Shown piece by piece: positions 1-12,513 of a stretch of DNA of 64,000 nt. The DNA is from Elymus sibiricus (Eukaryota; Streptophyta; Magnoliopsida; Poales; Poaceae). Below the pieces are notes generated by a model that had not been told where the DNA came from, ran no database searches, and saw only the letters and a list, made by a program, of their open reading frames with translations. The DNA is taken from NCBI GenBank assembly GCA_039707655.1, contig CM077666.1, forward strand, positions 244,186,166 to 244,250,165. Direction: 5' to 3'. How positions within the stretch are numbered: position 1 is the stretch's first letter; every line of letters starts with the position of its first letter. The position numbers and the translations under genes are program-made.

Positions 1-1627
1 CTTGCATTGACATCAATTGATGGGCATCTCCATAGCCCGTTGATTAGCCTCGTCGATGTGAGACTTTCTTCTTATTTTTGACTTCTCTTATTTACCTCTA
101 CCACCACACTCTATTCCACCCATAGTGCTATATCCATGGCTAGCGCTCATGTATTGAGTGGGAGTTGAAAAAGCTGAAGCGCGTTAAAAAGTATGAACCA
201 ATTGCTCGGCTTGTCATCGGGGTAGTGCATGATAAATCCTTTGTGTGAAGAAGATGGAGCATGACAAGTTTATATGATTTTGTAGGGATAACTTTCTTTA
301 GCATCGTTATTTTGAAAGGCATGATTGTTTGTTAGTATGCCTGAGTATTGATGTCTTTATATCAAATTATAGACTATTGCTTTGAATCATTTGGATCTTA
401 TTATTCATACCGTAAGAGAGTTGGTCCAAACTTTGCCGGTGCATCCAAACCCCGTGATATGATACGCTCTATTAGACATAAGCCTCCTTATATCTTCCTC
501 AAAACAGCCACCATACCTACCTATCATGGCATTTCCATAGCCATTCCGAGATATATTGCCATGCAACTTCCACCGTTCCATTTGTATGACATACATCATC
601 ATTGTCATATTGCTTTGCATGATCATATAGCTGACATAGTATTTGTGGCTCAACCACCAATCATCATTTTTATACATGTTACGCTAGCATCATTGCACAT
701 CCTGGTACACAGCCAGAGGCATTCATATAGAGTCATATTTTTGTTCTAGTATCAAGTTGTAATGTTGAGTTGTAAGTAAATAGAGGTGTGATGATCATCA
801 TTATTAGAGCATTGTCCCAGTGAGGAAAGAATGGTGGAGACTAATGAGTCCTCGAAAAAGTGGGGATGAGGTCCATGAGACCGTTCTAAATAAAATAAAA
901 TAAAATAAAAGAGGCGAAAAAGAGCCATGAAAAAAAGATGAGAGAAAAAGAGAGAAGGGGCAATGTTACTATCCTTTTTCCACACTTGTGCTTCAGAGTA
1001 GCACCATGTTTTTCATATAGAGAGTCTCCTATTTTTTTTACTTTCATATACTAGTGGGAATTTTTCATTTTAGAACTTGGCTTGTATATTCCGATGACGG
1101 GCTTCCTCAAATGCCCGAGGTCTTCATGAGCAAGCAAGTTGGATGCACACCCACTTAGTTTTCTTGCTGAGCTTTCATACACTTATAGCTCTTAGTGCAA
1201 TCCCTACTCCTTGCATTGACATCAATTGATGGGCATCTCCATAGCCCGTTGATTAGCCTCGTCGATGTGAGACTTTCTTCTTATTTTTGACTTCTCTTAT
1301 TTACCTCTACCACCACACTCTATTCCACCCATAGTGCTATATCCATGGCTAACGCTCATGTATTGAGTGGGAGTTGAAAAAGCTAAAGCGCGTTAAAAAG
1401 TATGAACCAATTGCTCGGCTTGTCATCGGGGTAGTGCATGATAAATCCTTTGTGTGAAGAAGATGGAGCATGACAAGTTTATATGATTTTGTAGGGATAA
1501 CTTTCTTTAGCATCGTTATTTTGAAAGGCATGATTGTTTGTTAGTATGCCTGAGTATTGATGTCTTTATATCAAATTATAGACTATTGCTTTGAATCATT
1601 TGGATCTTATTATTCATACCGTAAGAG
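1..1627. repeat. 1.2-kb tandem duplication inside the Athila-type element
   Basis: Bases 1-418 recur at 1210-1627 with only two differences seen by eye (for example gctagcg against gctaacg). The repeat period is 1209 bp. The related element at 38.3-39.5 kb has this stretch once, so the duplication is private to this copy. The junction near 410-420 joins ...ccgtaagaga to gagagttgg..., overlapping in GAGA, which fits unequal or microhomology-mediated exchange. Confidence 0.85.
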
Positions 1628-1730
1628 AAAGATTACATGATGAAACATGATAGGTAGCATTCCACATCAAAAATTCTGTTTTTATCATTTACCTACTCGA
1701 GGACGAGCAGGAATTAAGCTTGGGCATGCT

Positions 1731-3285
1731 TGATACGTCTCCAACGTATCTATAATTTTTGATTGTTCCATGCTATTATAGTATCAATCTTGGATGTTTT
1801 TATATGCAATTATAAGCAATTATATATCATTTTTTGGGACTAACCTATTAACCTAGTGCCCAGTGCCAGTTGCTGTTTTCTGCTTGTTTTTGGCTTTTCA
1901 GAGAATCAGTACCAAATGAAGTCCAAATGCCACAAAACTTTTTGGAGATTTTTTTCTGGACAAAAGAGACCCTGGAGACTTGGAGAGGAGGCCAGAAGGT
2001 TCACGAAGCCTCCACAAGGCAACAGGGCGCGGCCCCAGGGGGCGCGCCCTGATGCCTTGTGGGGCCCACGTGGCTCAGTTTGACTTAACTCCACTCCTAT
2101 AAATTCTCAAATATTCAGAAACCATCAGAGAGCCAGAAGAAAAAACTTTTCCGCCGCCGCAAGCCTCTATTCTTCCGCGATCCCATCTGGAGGCCTTTTC
2201 CGGTACTCTGCCGGAGGGGGAATCGATCACGGAGGGCTTCTACATCAACCTTGCTGCCCTTCCGATGATGTGTGAGTAGTTTACCACAGACCTACGGGTC
2301 CATAGCTAGATGGCTTCTTCTCTCTCTTTGATCTTCAATACCATGTTCTCCTTGATGTTCTTGGAGTTCTATCCGATGTAATCTTCTTTTGCGGTGTGTT
2401 TGTTGGGATCTGATGAATTGTGAGTTTATGATCAGATTATTCATGAGAAATATTTGAGTCTTCTCTGAACTCTTTTATGCATGATTAAATATAGCTTTGT
2501 ATTTCTCTCCGATCTATCGATTTGGTTTGGCGTACTAGATTGATTTATCTTGCAATGGGAGAGGTGCCTTGTGATGGGTTCAATCTTGCGGTGCTCAATC
2601 CCAGTGACAGAAGGGGACATGACACGTATTTGTATTGTTGCCATTAAGAATAAAAAGATGGGGTTTATTCATATTGCTTGAATTTGCTTCTCTACATCAT
2701 GTAATCTTGCTTAAGGCGTTACTCTGTTTTATTTAACTTAATACTCTAGATGCATGCTGGATAGCGGTCGATGAGTGGAGTAATAATAGTAGATGCAGGC
2801 AGGAGTCGGTCTACTTATCTCGGACGTGATGCCTATATGCATGATCATTGCCATGAATCCGTCATAATTATTTGATTTTCTATCAATTGCCCAACGGTAA
2901 TTTGTTTACCCACCGTATGTTTCTGCGCTCGAGAGAGAAGCCTCTAGTGAAAATTATGGCCCCCGGGTCTATCCTTATCATATTAAAAGCCTAAAAATAC
3001 CTTGCTGCAATTTATTTACTTTTATTTTAATTAGTACTTTAGTTTATCTATTTACCTCGATAAGATTTAATCCTTGCAAATAACCGCTAAGAGGATTGAC
3101 AACCCTCTTATTTGCGTTGGGTGCAAGTGTTTGCTCTTGTGTGTGTCGGTGCGCTTAACGGAATTTTGCTTGGTAACCCTACTGGATTGATAACCTTGGT
3201 TCTTAACTGAGGGAAATACTTATCTCTACTATACTGCATCATCCTCTCCTCTTCGGGGAAATACCAACGCAGACTACAAGTAGCA
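1731..3285 (+). repeat. 3' LTR of Athila-type element
   Basis: A 1555-bp LTR that begins TGATACGTCT and ends AAGTAGCA. It aligns end to end with the LTRs at 34134-35681 and 39624-41174. A TATA-like box (cctataaattc) lies at about 2096-2106, which would put U3 in the first ~365 bp. A GC-rich palindromic patch (gggggcgcgccc) sits just upstream of it, near 2037-2050. The PPT precedes the LTR, and it is followed immediately by foreign pol sequence. Confidence 0.88.
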
Positions 3286-3589
3286 TGGTGCGTAAGGCGA
3301 ACGGGAAGTGGAGGCTTTGTATTGACTTCACCGATATAAATAAAGCCTGTCCCAAGGACCCTTTCCCTTTGTAGCGCATTGACTAGATTGTGGACTCCAC
3401 TGCCGGCTATGACTTACTCTCTTTCCTTGACGCCTATACTGGTTTTCATCAGATCTTTATGGCCAAGGAAGATGAGGAAAAACCCGCATTCATCACTCCA
3501 TGTGGCACATACTGCTTTTTGCATATGCCTTTCGGATTGAAGAGTGCCGGAGCAACGTTTGCCAGAGCGGTCCAGATTGGTTTTGACTC
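3286..3589 (+). pseudogene. Tat-lineage gypsy reverse transcriptase, fragment
   Basis: This encodes the N-terminal half of a Tat-type RT. The visible motifs include KANGKWRLCIDFTDINKACP, then STAGYDLLSFLDAY and MPFGLKSAGATFARA. It is nearly collinear with 22747-23049 of Tat element A. Two in-frame TAG codons replace residues that are Pro and Gln in the other copy (near 3374 and 3386). The 5' part is cut by the Athila-type insertion at 3286 and the 3' part stops abruptly at about 3589, before the YMDD motif. It cannot be functional. It may be a second element of the same family or a duplicated piece of Tat A. Confidence 0.85.
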
Positions 3590-3913
3590 CGGGAAGCGCA
3601 CTTCAGAGTGCAGCATGCTTGTCTGTAGGATCGACAGTATGTCTAGAGGGGGGGTGATTAGACTACTTGACCAAATAAAAACCTAACATTTTCCCAATTT
3701 TAGTTGTAATAAGATTTTAGCAAGTATACAAGTCAAGCATCACCCTACACATGCAATTCTAAGAGTGTGGCAGCGGAAAGTAAACAATTGCACATGTAAG
3801 TAAAGGAAGGGATCAGAGATTTCAAACGAATGAAGACACGGTGATTTTTGGCGTGGTTCCGATAGGTAGTGCTATCGTACGTCCACATTGATGGAGGCTT
3901 CAACCCACGGAGG
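3590..3913. repeat. Unclassified Triticeae LTR-like repeat, segment 1
   Basis: After a ~50-bp stretch I cannot assign (3590-3638), the sequence reads tgtctagagggggggtgatt and then A/T-rich non-coding DNA. This is the left part of a repeat whose other parts lie at 12135-12513 and 21495-22352, once the two CRM insertions are removed. The phrase 'cacggagggtaa' here and 'gagggctacacccacgaagg' in segment 2 read across the insertion. I see no ORF. A solo LTR is my best guess, but no matching target duplication was found at its outer ends. Confidence 0.55.
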
Positions 3914-3918
3914 GTAAT

Positions 3919-5058
3919 TGATATGGGGTTGCCCGATCTTCACGGAGGATCTGCTTGAGGAACGAATCAACGCCACCTGAAGGGTACGAAGTAAACCCTC
4001 GATCCCAGCCAACAACGCTGTCGGGTAAAGGATAACTAGTGCAACCTGACGAGACCGAAGCTAGCTACTGCATATGCAACAACCAGCAACAAGTATTCGC
4101 CCAACCACACTCTTAGGATTCCAATCCACGCAACCACGCACGAAGTTGGAAGCACGAACTAGTCGCTGCCTCAACGGTTGCTGTTGTAAAATCACAAAGT
4201 GAGTTTACCCTCTCACAAGGCAAGATTACAAGAGCTAAGGAGGAAGTGAACTCTCAAACAAGATTCTGGTTGCACTTAGCTAACCTATGCTGAAATCCAA
4301 TTGCCAAAGAGTTGTGGCTGAAGTGAGGGAAGGGGTATTTATACTAGGAACAGCCCTCCTAGCTTAGGTGTGAAACCAGTCCAAAAGAGAGGCTCAAATT
4401 CGTGGTAACCAGCTGGTCAAGGGAGCAAACACATGGAGCCTCGCGCAGCAATTAATGCTCTGGACAGCTTGCATTGGAACTCTCATATCCTTTGACTCAG
4501 GACTCCAAATGTTGCACGGTTTGATTTTCCTGAAAGTAGACTTCAAATGCTGTCCAATTTGTACTCTCACACGTGCTGGAACCTCATATATTTGTGTTGC
4601 ATGATGCAGCAAGTTCTGAGACGAATTCTGGAACTATGCATGCAACAATAGATTGTTGAGATGGCTTGCTATTCTTCCTTGAGGTGTAATTAGTTGCCCT
4701 TGTCACCAAAACATGGTTTACATCAGAGTTGAAACTTGCTCTCTTCAAACTTGTTGTATGGGCTTCAGAACTTGTTTCTTCATGAGCTGAATTTGTTTCT
4801 TCATGTACTGAAAGTTGTTGGTTGTCCTCAACATTGTACCTGAGTAAAATCAGCACAGATGATTTAGGCAGTATAAAGTTCTCATGGATAGTTGAAGTAT
4901 GATCAGCTAGGAGCGCGTTCACCTCTTGTTCTATATGTTTGGCACGGCTACTTGTCATGGGACCCAAATAGGTCTTCTTTGTAGCAGCTTCATTTGAGAG
5001 CTGAGTTTTATCATGAGGAGAGGATGACAGACGAGGTGAACCTGGGATGTCCTCATCA
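3919..5058 (-). repeat. 3' LTR of minus-strand CRM element
   Basis: On the minus strand this 1140-bp LTR begins TGATGAGGACATCCC at 5058 and ends ...ccccatatca at 3919. The polyprotein stop codon (4584-4586) lies inside it. A TATA-like gtataaatac box on the minus strand is at 4335-4344. It is preceded by the purine-rich tract at 5059-5072 (minus strand). Confidence 0.92.
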
Positions 5059-8000
5059 TCCTCCCCCTCTTCAAAAGTAGTCATCCTCGACTCTTGACCC
5101 TCTTGATCGAAGCATGGAGACAAATCAGCAACGTTGAATGTTGGACTCACAGCATAGTCTCCAGGAAGCTCGATCTTTTAAGCATTGTCATTGATCTTTG
5201 CCAAGACTTTGAATGGGCCATCTCCACGAGGCATTAGCTTGGATTTGCGCTTCTCAGGAAAACGATCTTTGCGCAAATGTATCCAAACCAGATCTCCGGG
5301 CTCAAAAGTCACCCTCTTGCGGTTTTTGTTTGCCTTAGCTGCATAGTACTTGGATTTCCTTTCTATCTCTTCTCTGGTCTTCTCATGAATCTTCTTCACA
5401 TATGCAGCACGCTTTGAAGCCTCCATGTTACATCTCTCTTGTAATGGAAGAGGCAACAAGTCAATTGGTGCAAGTGGTTTGAATCCATATACCACCTCAA
5501 ATGGGCACATGCTTGTGGTAGAGTGAACTGCTCTGTTGTAAGCAAACTCCACGTGTGGCAAACACTCTTCCCACTCCTTCCAATTCTTCTTGATCATTGT
5601 ACGCAGCAAGGCTGAGAGTGTGCGGTTCACCACCTCTGTTTGCCCATCAGTTTGTGGGTGACATGTCGTTGAAAACAGCAGCTTGGTTCCCAACTTTGCC
5701 CATAATGTTTTCCAAAAATAGCTCATGAACTTCACATCACGATCTGAAACAATGCTCCTTGGCATTCCATGCAAGCGAACAACTTCCCTGAAAAACAAAT
5801 CAACAACATGTGAAGCATCGTCGTTCTTGTGGCACGGAATGAAGTGTGCCATTTTTGAGAATCTATCAACTACAACAAAAACTGAATCCCTCCCCCTCTT
5901 AGTCCTAGGTAGTCCTAAAACAAAATCCATGCTAATATCTTCCCAAGGAGCATTTGGAACTGGTAGGGGAGTATATAAACCATGGGGGTTCAGTTTAGAC
6001 TTAGCTTTGTGGCATGTGATGCATCGCTGAACAAATCTCTCAACGTCCTTCCTCATCTTTGGCCAATAAAAATGATCAGCCAACAGCTCATATGTCTTCT
6101 CACGACCAAAGTGTCCCATTAATCCTCCTGCATGTGATTCCTGCAACAACAAGGGCCTAACAGAGGAATCTGGAACACACAGTTTGTTAGCCCTAAAAAG
6201 GAACCCATCATGCAAATGGTATTTATCCCAACCTTTGCCATCTTTACATTTTGCATATGGTTCTGAAAATATATGATCAGTGCAATACAGTTCTTTTAGG
6301 CTCTCAAGTCCCGGTACCTTCACTTCTAATTGTGTCAAAAGAACATGCCTACGGGACAAAGCATCAGCAACCATGTTTTCCTTTCCTTTCTTGTACTTCA
6401 CAACATATGGGAAAGTTTCAATGAATTCAACCCACTTAGCATGCCTACGATTCAGTTTAGCTTGGCCTTTCAAATGTTTCAAAGCCTCATGATCAGAATG
6501 TACAATAAATTCCTTAGGCCATAAGTAATGTTGCCAAGTTTCAAGCACTCTAACCAAAGCATACAACTCTTTATCATAAACAGAATAATTCAGTTGCGCA
6601 CCACTCAGCTTCTCACTAAAATATGCTACTGGTTTTATTTCTTGCATTAAGACACCTCCAATACCTATTCCACTAGCATCACATTCTATTTCAAAAGTTT
6701 TAGTGAAATCAGGTAGAATCAGCAAAGGTGCTTCAGTTAATTGTTTCTTAAGCTCAAGAAATGCTTCTTCTTGTGGTGCACCCCATTTGAAAGGAATACC
6801 TTTCTTTGTCAATTCATTCAAAGGTGCAGCAATTATACTAAAATCTTTAAGAAACCTCCTGTAGAAACCAGCAAGGCCATGAAAACTTCTCACTTGGCTT
6901 ACATTCACTAGAGTTGGCCAATTCTTGATTGCATCCACCTTAGATTCATCCACTTCAATTCCCTGTCCTGAAACAATATAGCCAAGAAAAACAACCTTGT
7001 TTGTGCAAAAGGAGCACTTCTCAACGTTAGCATATAATTTTTCTGTCCTTAGCACATTCAGCACTTGTTTTAGATGTTCAATATGTTCCTCAATGGATCT
7101 GCTATAGATTAGAATGTCATCAAAGTACACAACAACAAATTTGCCAATGTAAGCTCTCAAAACATGGTTCATCAATCTCATGAAAGTACTTGGTGCATTA
7201 GTTAACCCAAAAGGCATGACTAACCACTCATACAACCCAAATTTTGTTTTGAAAGCAGTTTTCCATTCATCTCCTTCTTTCATCCTAATCTGATGGTATC
7301 CACTTCTCAAATCAATTTTAGAGAAAACAGTAGAGCCACTCAATTCATCAAGCATATCATCTAACCTAGGAATAGGATGACGATACCTAATGGTTATAAT
7401 ATTGATGGGCCTACAGTCCATTACCATTCGCCATGTTGCATCTTTCTTAGGCACCAAAATCACAGGTACAGAACAAGGACTTAAACTTTCACGAACATAA
7501 CCTTTCCTTAAAAGTTCTTGTACCTGCCTTTCTATCTCCTTTGTTTCTTCAGGATTGGTGCGGTAGGGAGCTCGATTTGGAAGTGATGCTCCTGGAATGA
7601 GGTCAATTTGATGTTCTATGCCGCGCAAGGGAGGTAGACCAGCGGGTACTTCCTCCGGAAAAACATCCTCGAAATCCTGCAAGACATCACAAACAACACT
7701 AGGGAGACAAGTTAGGTCATTAGCTGAAAGCAAAACGTCTTTGTACACAAGTACAACGACCACTTGATTTGGGTTGAGCCTCACATCTCTCAATTCTGAT
7801 TTGGTGGCTAACATTACTAAGTTCTCTTCCTCTCTTTTATTTTTCTCTCTCAAATTTGGCTTGTGGCACTCACTCACAGATTTGTGGATCTCTCTCTCAC
7901 TCTTTTTCTCTCCCTCTTTCTTACTCACTACTTTTACTTCAGAAACTTTTTGCATGTGCTTATCCATAATTTGTTGGGGAGTCATGGGCCTTAGCACCAA

Positions 8001-9926
8001 GTCTTTGCCTTTCCACTTGAGGGTGTATTGATTGGTTCTGCCACAATGTTGTGCTGAAAGATCATATTGCCACGGTCTGCCCAACAGCAAGTGACACACC
8101 TTCATGGGCATCACATCACACTCAACGGTGTCATTATAATCTCCAATCTAGAATTGCACCTCTACCATGTGTGTGACCTTAATCTCTCCACATTCACTCA
8201 ACCATTGGATATGATATGGGTGGGGGTGTTGCAGCAGCTTTAGCCCAAGCTTATCACACATTTCTTTACTTGCAAGATTGTGACAACTCCCACCATCAAC
8301 AATTACTTTGCATACCTTGTCTTGCACTTTGGCTCTAGTTTGAAACAGATTATGTCGTTGTCCATTCTCAGCTTCTTTGATCTGCACACTCAAAACTTTA
8401 GTGACAACAAGAGAAGCACCTTGCTCATAATCACAATAGGTATGCTCATCACCATCTGAATTTTCACCATTTTCAATTTCTTCCTCAGGTTCGCTACAAG
8501 ACTCATGTTCTCCATTCTCTGTGATCAGCATGGTACGCTTGTTGGGACAATCTTTCTTCATGTGGCCACGTCCCTTATATGTAAAGCACTCTATATCACT
8601 AGTTTTCCCAGTGGAGCCAATGGAGGATGAACTTGGGGCTGCAAATTTGCTCTTTTCTTTTGCATTTGATACCTCATTCCTACTCGTGGCTGCACGTGCA
8701 TGGGACTGATTTCCACCTCCAAAACTAGTCATGATGCCTCGACCAACATTGAATTGCGGTACAAACTTACTCCCACTTGATGTAGCTCTAGCTGTGAAGG
8801 ATGTAGTTCTGTTTTGCCTGGAGTCTTCTTGCAATTGACGTTCAGCCTTAGAAGCAAGATGTACAAGTTCTACCACATTACTATATGGCTGCAGATCAAC
8901 CACTCGTTTGACATTAGGATTCATCCCATAGAGAAACCTTGCCATGGACTGCTCCTCATCTTCATGTATGTTGGCTCTTATCATTACCTTCTCCATCTCC
9001 TTATGATACTCCTCAACAGATAACTTTCCTTGCCTCAAATTCTGGAGCTTATCAAAGATATCACGCCTATAATGCCTTGGGACAAATCTTGCCCTCATCT
9101 CTCTTTTCATTTCTGCCCATGTAGCAACAGCAGGTTCTCCTTCTTCTTCTTGCTGAATCTGAACTTGCTCCCACCATATTAGAGCATAATCTTCAAACTC
9201 AAGTGAGGCCATTGCTAACTTCTTCTCTTCAGAGTAGTTGTGCATGCGGAAAATCTTGTCAACCTTCAATTCCCATGTGAGATAAATTTCTGGATCAGAT
9301 CCACCATCAAACTTGGGCATGGTAAATTTCAGCTTTCCAAACCTCTCCTCTTCCTCTCGTGCACGACCATTGTTTCTTCGATGATGAAATCTAACATTCT
9401 GGTGCATGCCATCTTCATCTTCATCAAACTCATCTTCACTACCTTCATGGTGCATATTTGCTTTCCGGTGGCCTCCTCTAAGACCACGACCAGTAGCAGC
9501 TTCATGATGAGCATGTCCATTAGCATGAGCATTTCCACGTCCGGGACCGGGAGGTCGCATGGCATGGGGAGCAGCAGCACGGTTTCTTCTAGCTTGTGCA
9601 TTGGAGGCAGCACCTTCTTCATCAGTTGCATTATGTTCATCACCATGGACACTTGCTTCTTCTCGGTTTTGACGAAGCTCTCGCACAATATTAGCAACAA
9701 TATCAGCCCTCATGGCTGCCATGTTTTGAGTGAGCTGCTCATTAACATTACCCACAAGTTGCTGCAAATCTCTTGACAACTTCTCTTGCTTCTCTTCAAT
9801 TGGATCAAGGTTGTTTCTGAATTCTCGGCGTAGATGATCACGTAATGCATTGAAGTGAAACCGTGTGACTGGCTGATTGAGATGCCCATGTCCTTCAACA
9901 TCATATTTGTCTTCATCACCTGCCAT
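4584..9926 (-). pseudogene. CRM gag-pol polyprotein with two nonsense codons
   Basis: A single 1781-codon frame encodes the whole polyprotein. From the N terminus: retrotransposon Gag (about residues 200-350); a zinc knuckle (about 447-460); protease with VIVDGGSC (about 542); RT with YFDDILIYS (about 934); RNase H (about 1075-1195); integrase with an HHCC finger and D,D-35-E residues in SMDF, SDRD and GQTE (about 1265-1500); and a C-terminal CR motif. Only two stops break it: TAG at 8148-8150, between protease and RT, and TAA at 5178-5180, near the end of integrase. The same frame is open on both sides of each. In the zinc knuckle the second Cys is Tyr (CFTYKGRGH), which would weaken RNA binding. 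The element is therefore probably inactive alone, but its proteins are nearly complete. Confidence 0.92.
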
Positions 9927-10989
9927 GGTTAGTTTTCCAAAATCCCTATAGTACTAGAAGCATATATGTGGGTAACAACTCAAGCTCACCTCACTTACCA
10001 ACCGAAACTCATGTAACTTCCAAGTGAGGGTAGAATCGTGCTCAACCGTGCTGCCGGTAGTTGGTATACAAAGAGTGATGAATCAAGCGAATACAAGCCT
10101 AGGGTTGCACATGCGGGGCTGTTAGGTGGGGCTTGGGTGGGATATATATGTAGCAAAATATTGACTAATCTATAATCTAGATATTGTTGAACCAAGTAAT
10201 CATCCACACAAGATTCTAATGCCCTTCGTTGCTGAATGAGATATAAGTGAGGTACATGCAACTCATACCAAGGAATCAGATTTGCTAGAAAGCAAGGATT
10301 GAAGATGTTGCACACTTGACAAGTTTCAGCTCACAATACAAACAGGGATTTCTCAAGATATAAGTGAAGAACAGTCCCAAACTTCTCTCTTTTGTTTCTT
10401 GCACACACTTTCTTTCTTTGGGCAGATCTTTTTTTTTTGCCTCTTTTTTTTTGCTTTTTTTTGACAAACTTCAACAAGGGACTTGGATCTGAACACACAC
10501 TTTGGGGGATCCACGAAAATTACAATGGATGAGCTCAAACAACAAGAACATGCAGCTGAAACTTTGGCAGAAAACACACACGAACTGATCCGATTTTTCT
10601 GGGTGGAAAACACGATGGGAATCAGATCTAACAAGGATGGATGGAAAGTACACGGTGTGGGCTTTCCAAAATGCACAAAAACACCCAAAACGGACTCCGG
10701 ATGACAAAGATACATAAGATTTGGTGGAGGATGCAGATCTGAAATCTGTGGACGAAAACAAACACAAACACACAAGAATGGATGGGGGAAACTCAGCAAC
10801 TAAAAACAAAAGATCTAGTGGACAAGAACTTGATAAAACTCACCAAATGACAGATTAAAGGCTGCAAAGGGCTTGGTAAAGGTATATTTTTTTTGTGGGG
10901 CCATTTTCTGAACTTTAGGATGAACAAGAACACGAACTAAACTAGGGATACAAGATCCTACCGTGTCAACCGAAGCTTTGATGCCAAGA
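9927..10989 (-). other. 5' leader and primer-binding site of CRM element
   Basis: Non-coding stretch between the LTR and the gag ATG (9926). The PBS on the minus strand, TGGCATCAAAGC at 10975-10986, resembles the initiator-Met type TGGTATCAGAGC with changes; the sister copy at 58 kb keeps TGGCATCAGAGC. Runs of T (10430-10463) form the usual oligo-A of the RNA leader. The minus-strand open frames here do not hold up in the copy at 57.1-58.2 kb and look spurious. Confidence 0.75.
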
Positions 10990-12129
10990 TGATACGGGGT
11001 TGCCCGATCTTCACGGAGGATCTGCTTGAGGAACGAATCAACGCCACCTGAAGGGTACGAAGGAAACCCTCGATCCCAGCCAACAACGCTGTCGGGTAAA
11101 GGATAACTAGTGCAACCTGACGAGACCGAAGCTAGCTACTGCATATGTAACAACCAGCAACAAGTATTCGCCCAACCACACTCTTAGGATTCCAATCCAT
11201 GCAACCACGCACGAAGTTGGAAGCACGAACTGGTCGCCGCCTCAACGGCTGCTGTTGTAAAATCACAAAGTGAGTTTACCCTCTCACAAGGCAAGATTAC
11301 AAGAGCTAAGGAGGAAGTGAACTCTCAAACAAGATTCTGGTTGCACTTAGCTAACCTATGCTGAAATCCAATTGCCAAAGAGTTGTGGCTGAAGTGAGGG
11401 AAGGGGTATTTATACTAGGAACAGCCCTCCTAGCTTAGATGTGAAACCAGTCCAAAAGAGAGGCTCAAATTCATGGTAACCAGCTGGTCAAGGGAGCAAA
11501 CACATGGAGCCTCGCGCAGCAATTAATGCTCTGGACAGCTTGCATTGGAACTCTCATATCCTTTGACTCAGGACTCCAAATGTTGCACCGTTTGATTTTC
11601 CTGAAAGTAAACTTCAAATGCTGTCCAATTTGTACTCTCACACGTGCTGGAACCTCATATATTTGTGTTGCATGATGCAGCAAGTTCTGAGACGAATTCT
11701 GGAACTATGCATGCAACAATAGATTGTTGAGATGGCTTGCTATTCTTCCTTGAGGTGTAATTAGTTGCCCTTGTCACCAAAACATGGTTTACATCAGAGT
11801 TGAAACTTTTTCTCTTCAAACTTGTTGTATGGGCTTCAGAACTTGTTTCTTCATGAGCTGAATTTGTTTCTTCATGTGCTGAAAGTTGTTGGTTGTCCTC
11901 AACATTGTACCTGAGTAAAATCAGCACAGATGATTTAGGCAGTATAAAGTTCTCATGGATAGTTGAAGTATGATCAGCTAGGAGCGCGTTCACCTCTTGT
12001 TCTATATGTTTGGCACGGCTCCTTGTCATGGGACCCAAATAGGTCTTCTTTGTAGCAGCTTCATATGAGAGCTGAGTTTTATCATGAGGAGAGGATGACA
12101 AACGAGGTGAACCTGGGATGTCCTCATCA
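10990..12129 (-). repeat. 5' LTR of minus-strand CRM element
   Basis: This 1140-bp LTR has the same length as the partner at 3919-5058. It carries the minus-strand TATA-like box at 11405-11414. The outer end at 12129 is followed by the GTAAT target duplication. The coding end of the polyprotein is repeated here as an orphan frame (11655-12101), as expected when an ORF ends in an LTR. Confidence 0.92.
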
Positions 12130-12134
12130 GTAAT

Positions 12135-12513
12135 GGCTGCGCGAGTCCATGGAGGGCTACACCCACGAAGGGTCCACGAAGTAGCCTCACTTGGGGTAGA
12201 TCTTCACGAAGTAGGCGATCTCCTTGCCCTTACAAACTCCTTGGTTCAGCTCCACATCATGTCGGAGGCTCCCAAGTGACACCTAACCAATCTAGGAGAC
12301 ACCACTCTCCAAAAGGTAATAGATGGTGTGTTGTTGATGAACTCCTTCCTCTTGTGCTTCAAATGATAGTCTCCCCAACACTCAACTCTCACTCACAGAT
12401 TTGGCTATGGTGGAAGAAGGATTTGAGTGGAAAGCAACTTGGGAAAGGCTAGAAATCAAGGTTCAAATGCTAGGAATGGAATCTCTTTATCTCAACACAT
12501 GAGTAGGTGGTTC
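12135..12513. repeat. Unclassified Triticeae LTR-like repeat, segment 2
   Basis: Middle part of the repeat begun at 3590, lying between two CRM insertions. It has no ORF. Its last five bases, GGTTC at 12509-12513, are the left target copy of the composite CRM element, matched at 21490-21494. Confidence 0.7.

Larger units (their letters stand above)
1..3285 (+). mobile_element. Athila-type gypsy element, non-autonomous, 3' part
   Basis: The left edge of the window lies inside an LTR retrotransposon. The internal region runs to 1730 and ends in a purine-rich tract (AAGCTTGGGCATGCT) directly before the LTR at 1731. The same internal sequence and LTR recur in the complete element at 34134-41174, which defines the family. 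The LTR begins TGATACGTCTCCAACG, a terminus shared by abundant Triticeae gypsy families of the Sabrina/Fatima kind; I cannot choose between them. No gag or pol is present in this part. The element interrupted a Tat pol gene: TGGTG at 3286-3290 is the right target-site copy and the left copy is outside the window. Confidence 0.85.
3919..12129 (-). mobile_element. CRM-clade chromovirus (Ty3/gypsy), two LTRs, minus strand
   Basis: An 8211-bp element with two 1140-bp LTRs, flanked by GTAAT at 3914-3918 and 12130-12134. On the minus strand its order is LTR, PBS, leader, gag-protease-RT-RNase H-integrase, PPT (gaagagggggagga), LTR. The LTR starts TGATGAGGACATC, and the polyprotein runs into the 3' LTR, where it encodes a GPMTRSRA-type CR motif; both traits mark the CRM clade of chromoviruses. 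The two LTRs differ at about 15-20 positions by eye, which indicates a fairly recent insertion. The target is the LTR-like repeat of 3590-22352. Confidence 0.93.

Noticed and set aside
140..322. Minus-strand 60-codon frame, repeated at 1349-1531 and again (modified) near 39230-39424
   Set aside because: It recurs only because the DNA is duplicated. It lies in non-coding retrotransposon DNA, is short and has no recognisable composition or motif.
348..749. Plus-strand frame of ~130 codons shared with 38286-38648
   Set aside because: Open in both copies, but the copies are closely related DNA. The sequence is low-information (His/Ile-rich), has no domain, and other Athila-type elements treat this region as non-coding.
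10353..10809. Minus-strand 148-codon frame in the CRM leader
   Set aside because: It spans homopolymer tracts of varying length. The sister copy at 57.5-58.0 kb changes the frame by indels in the T run.
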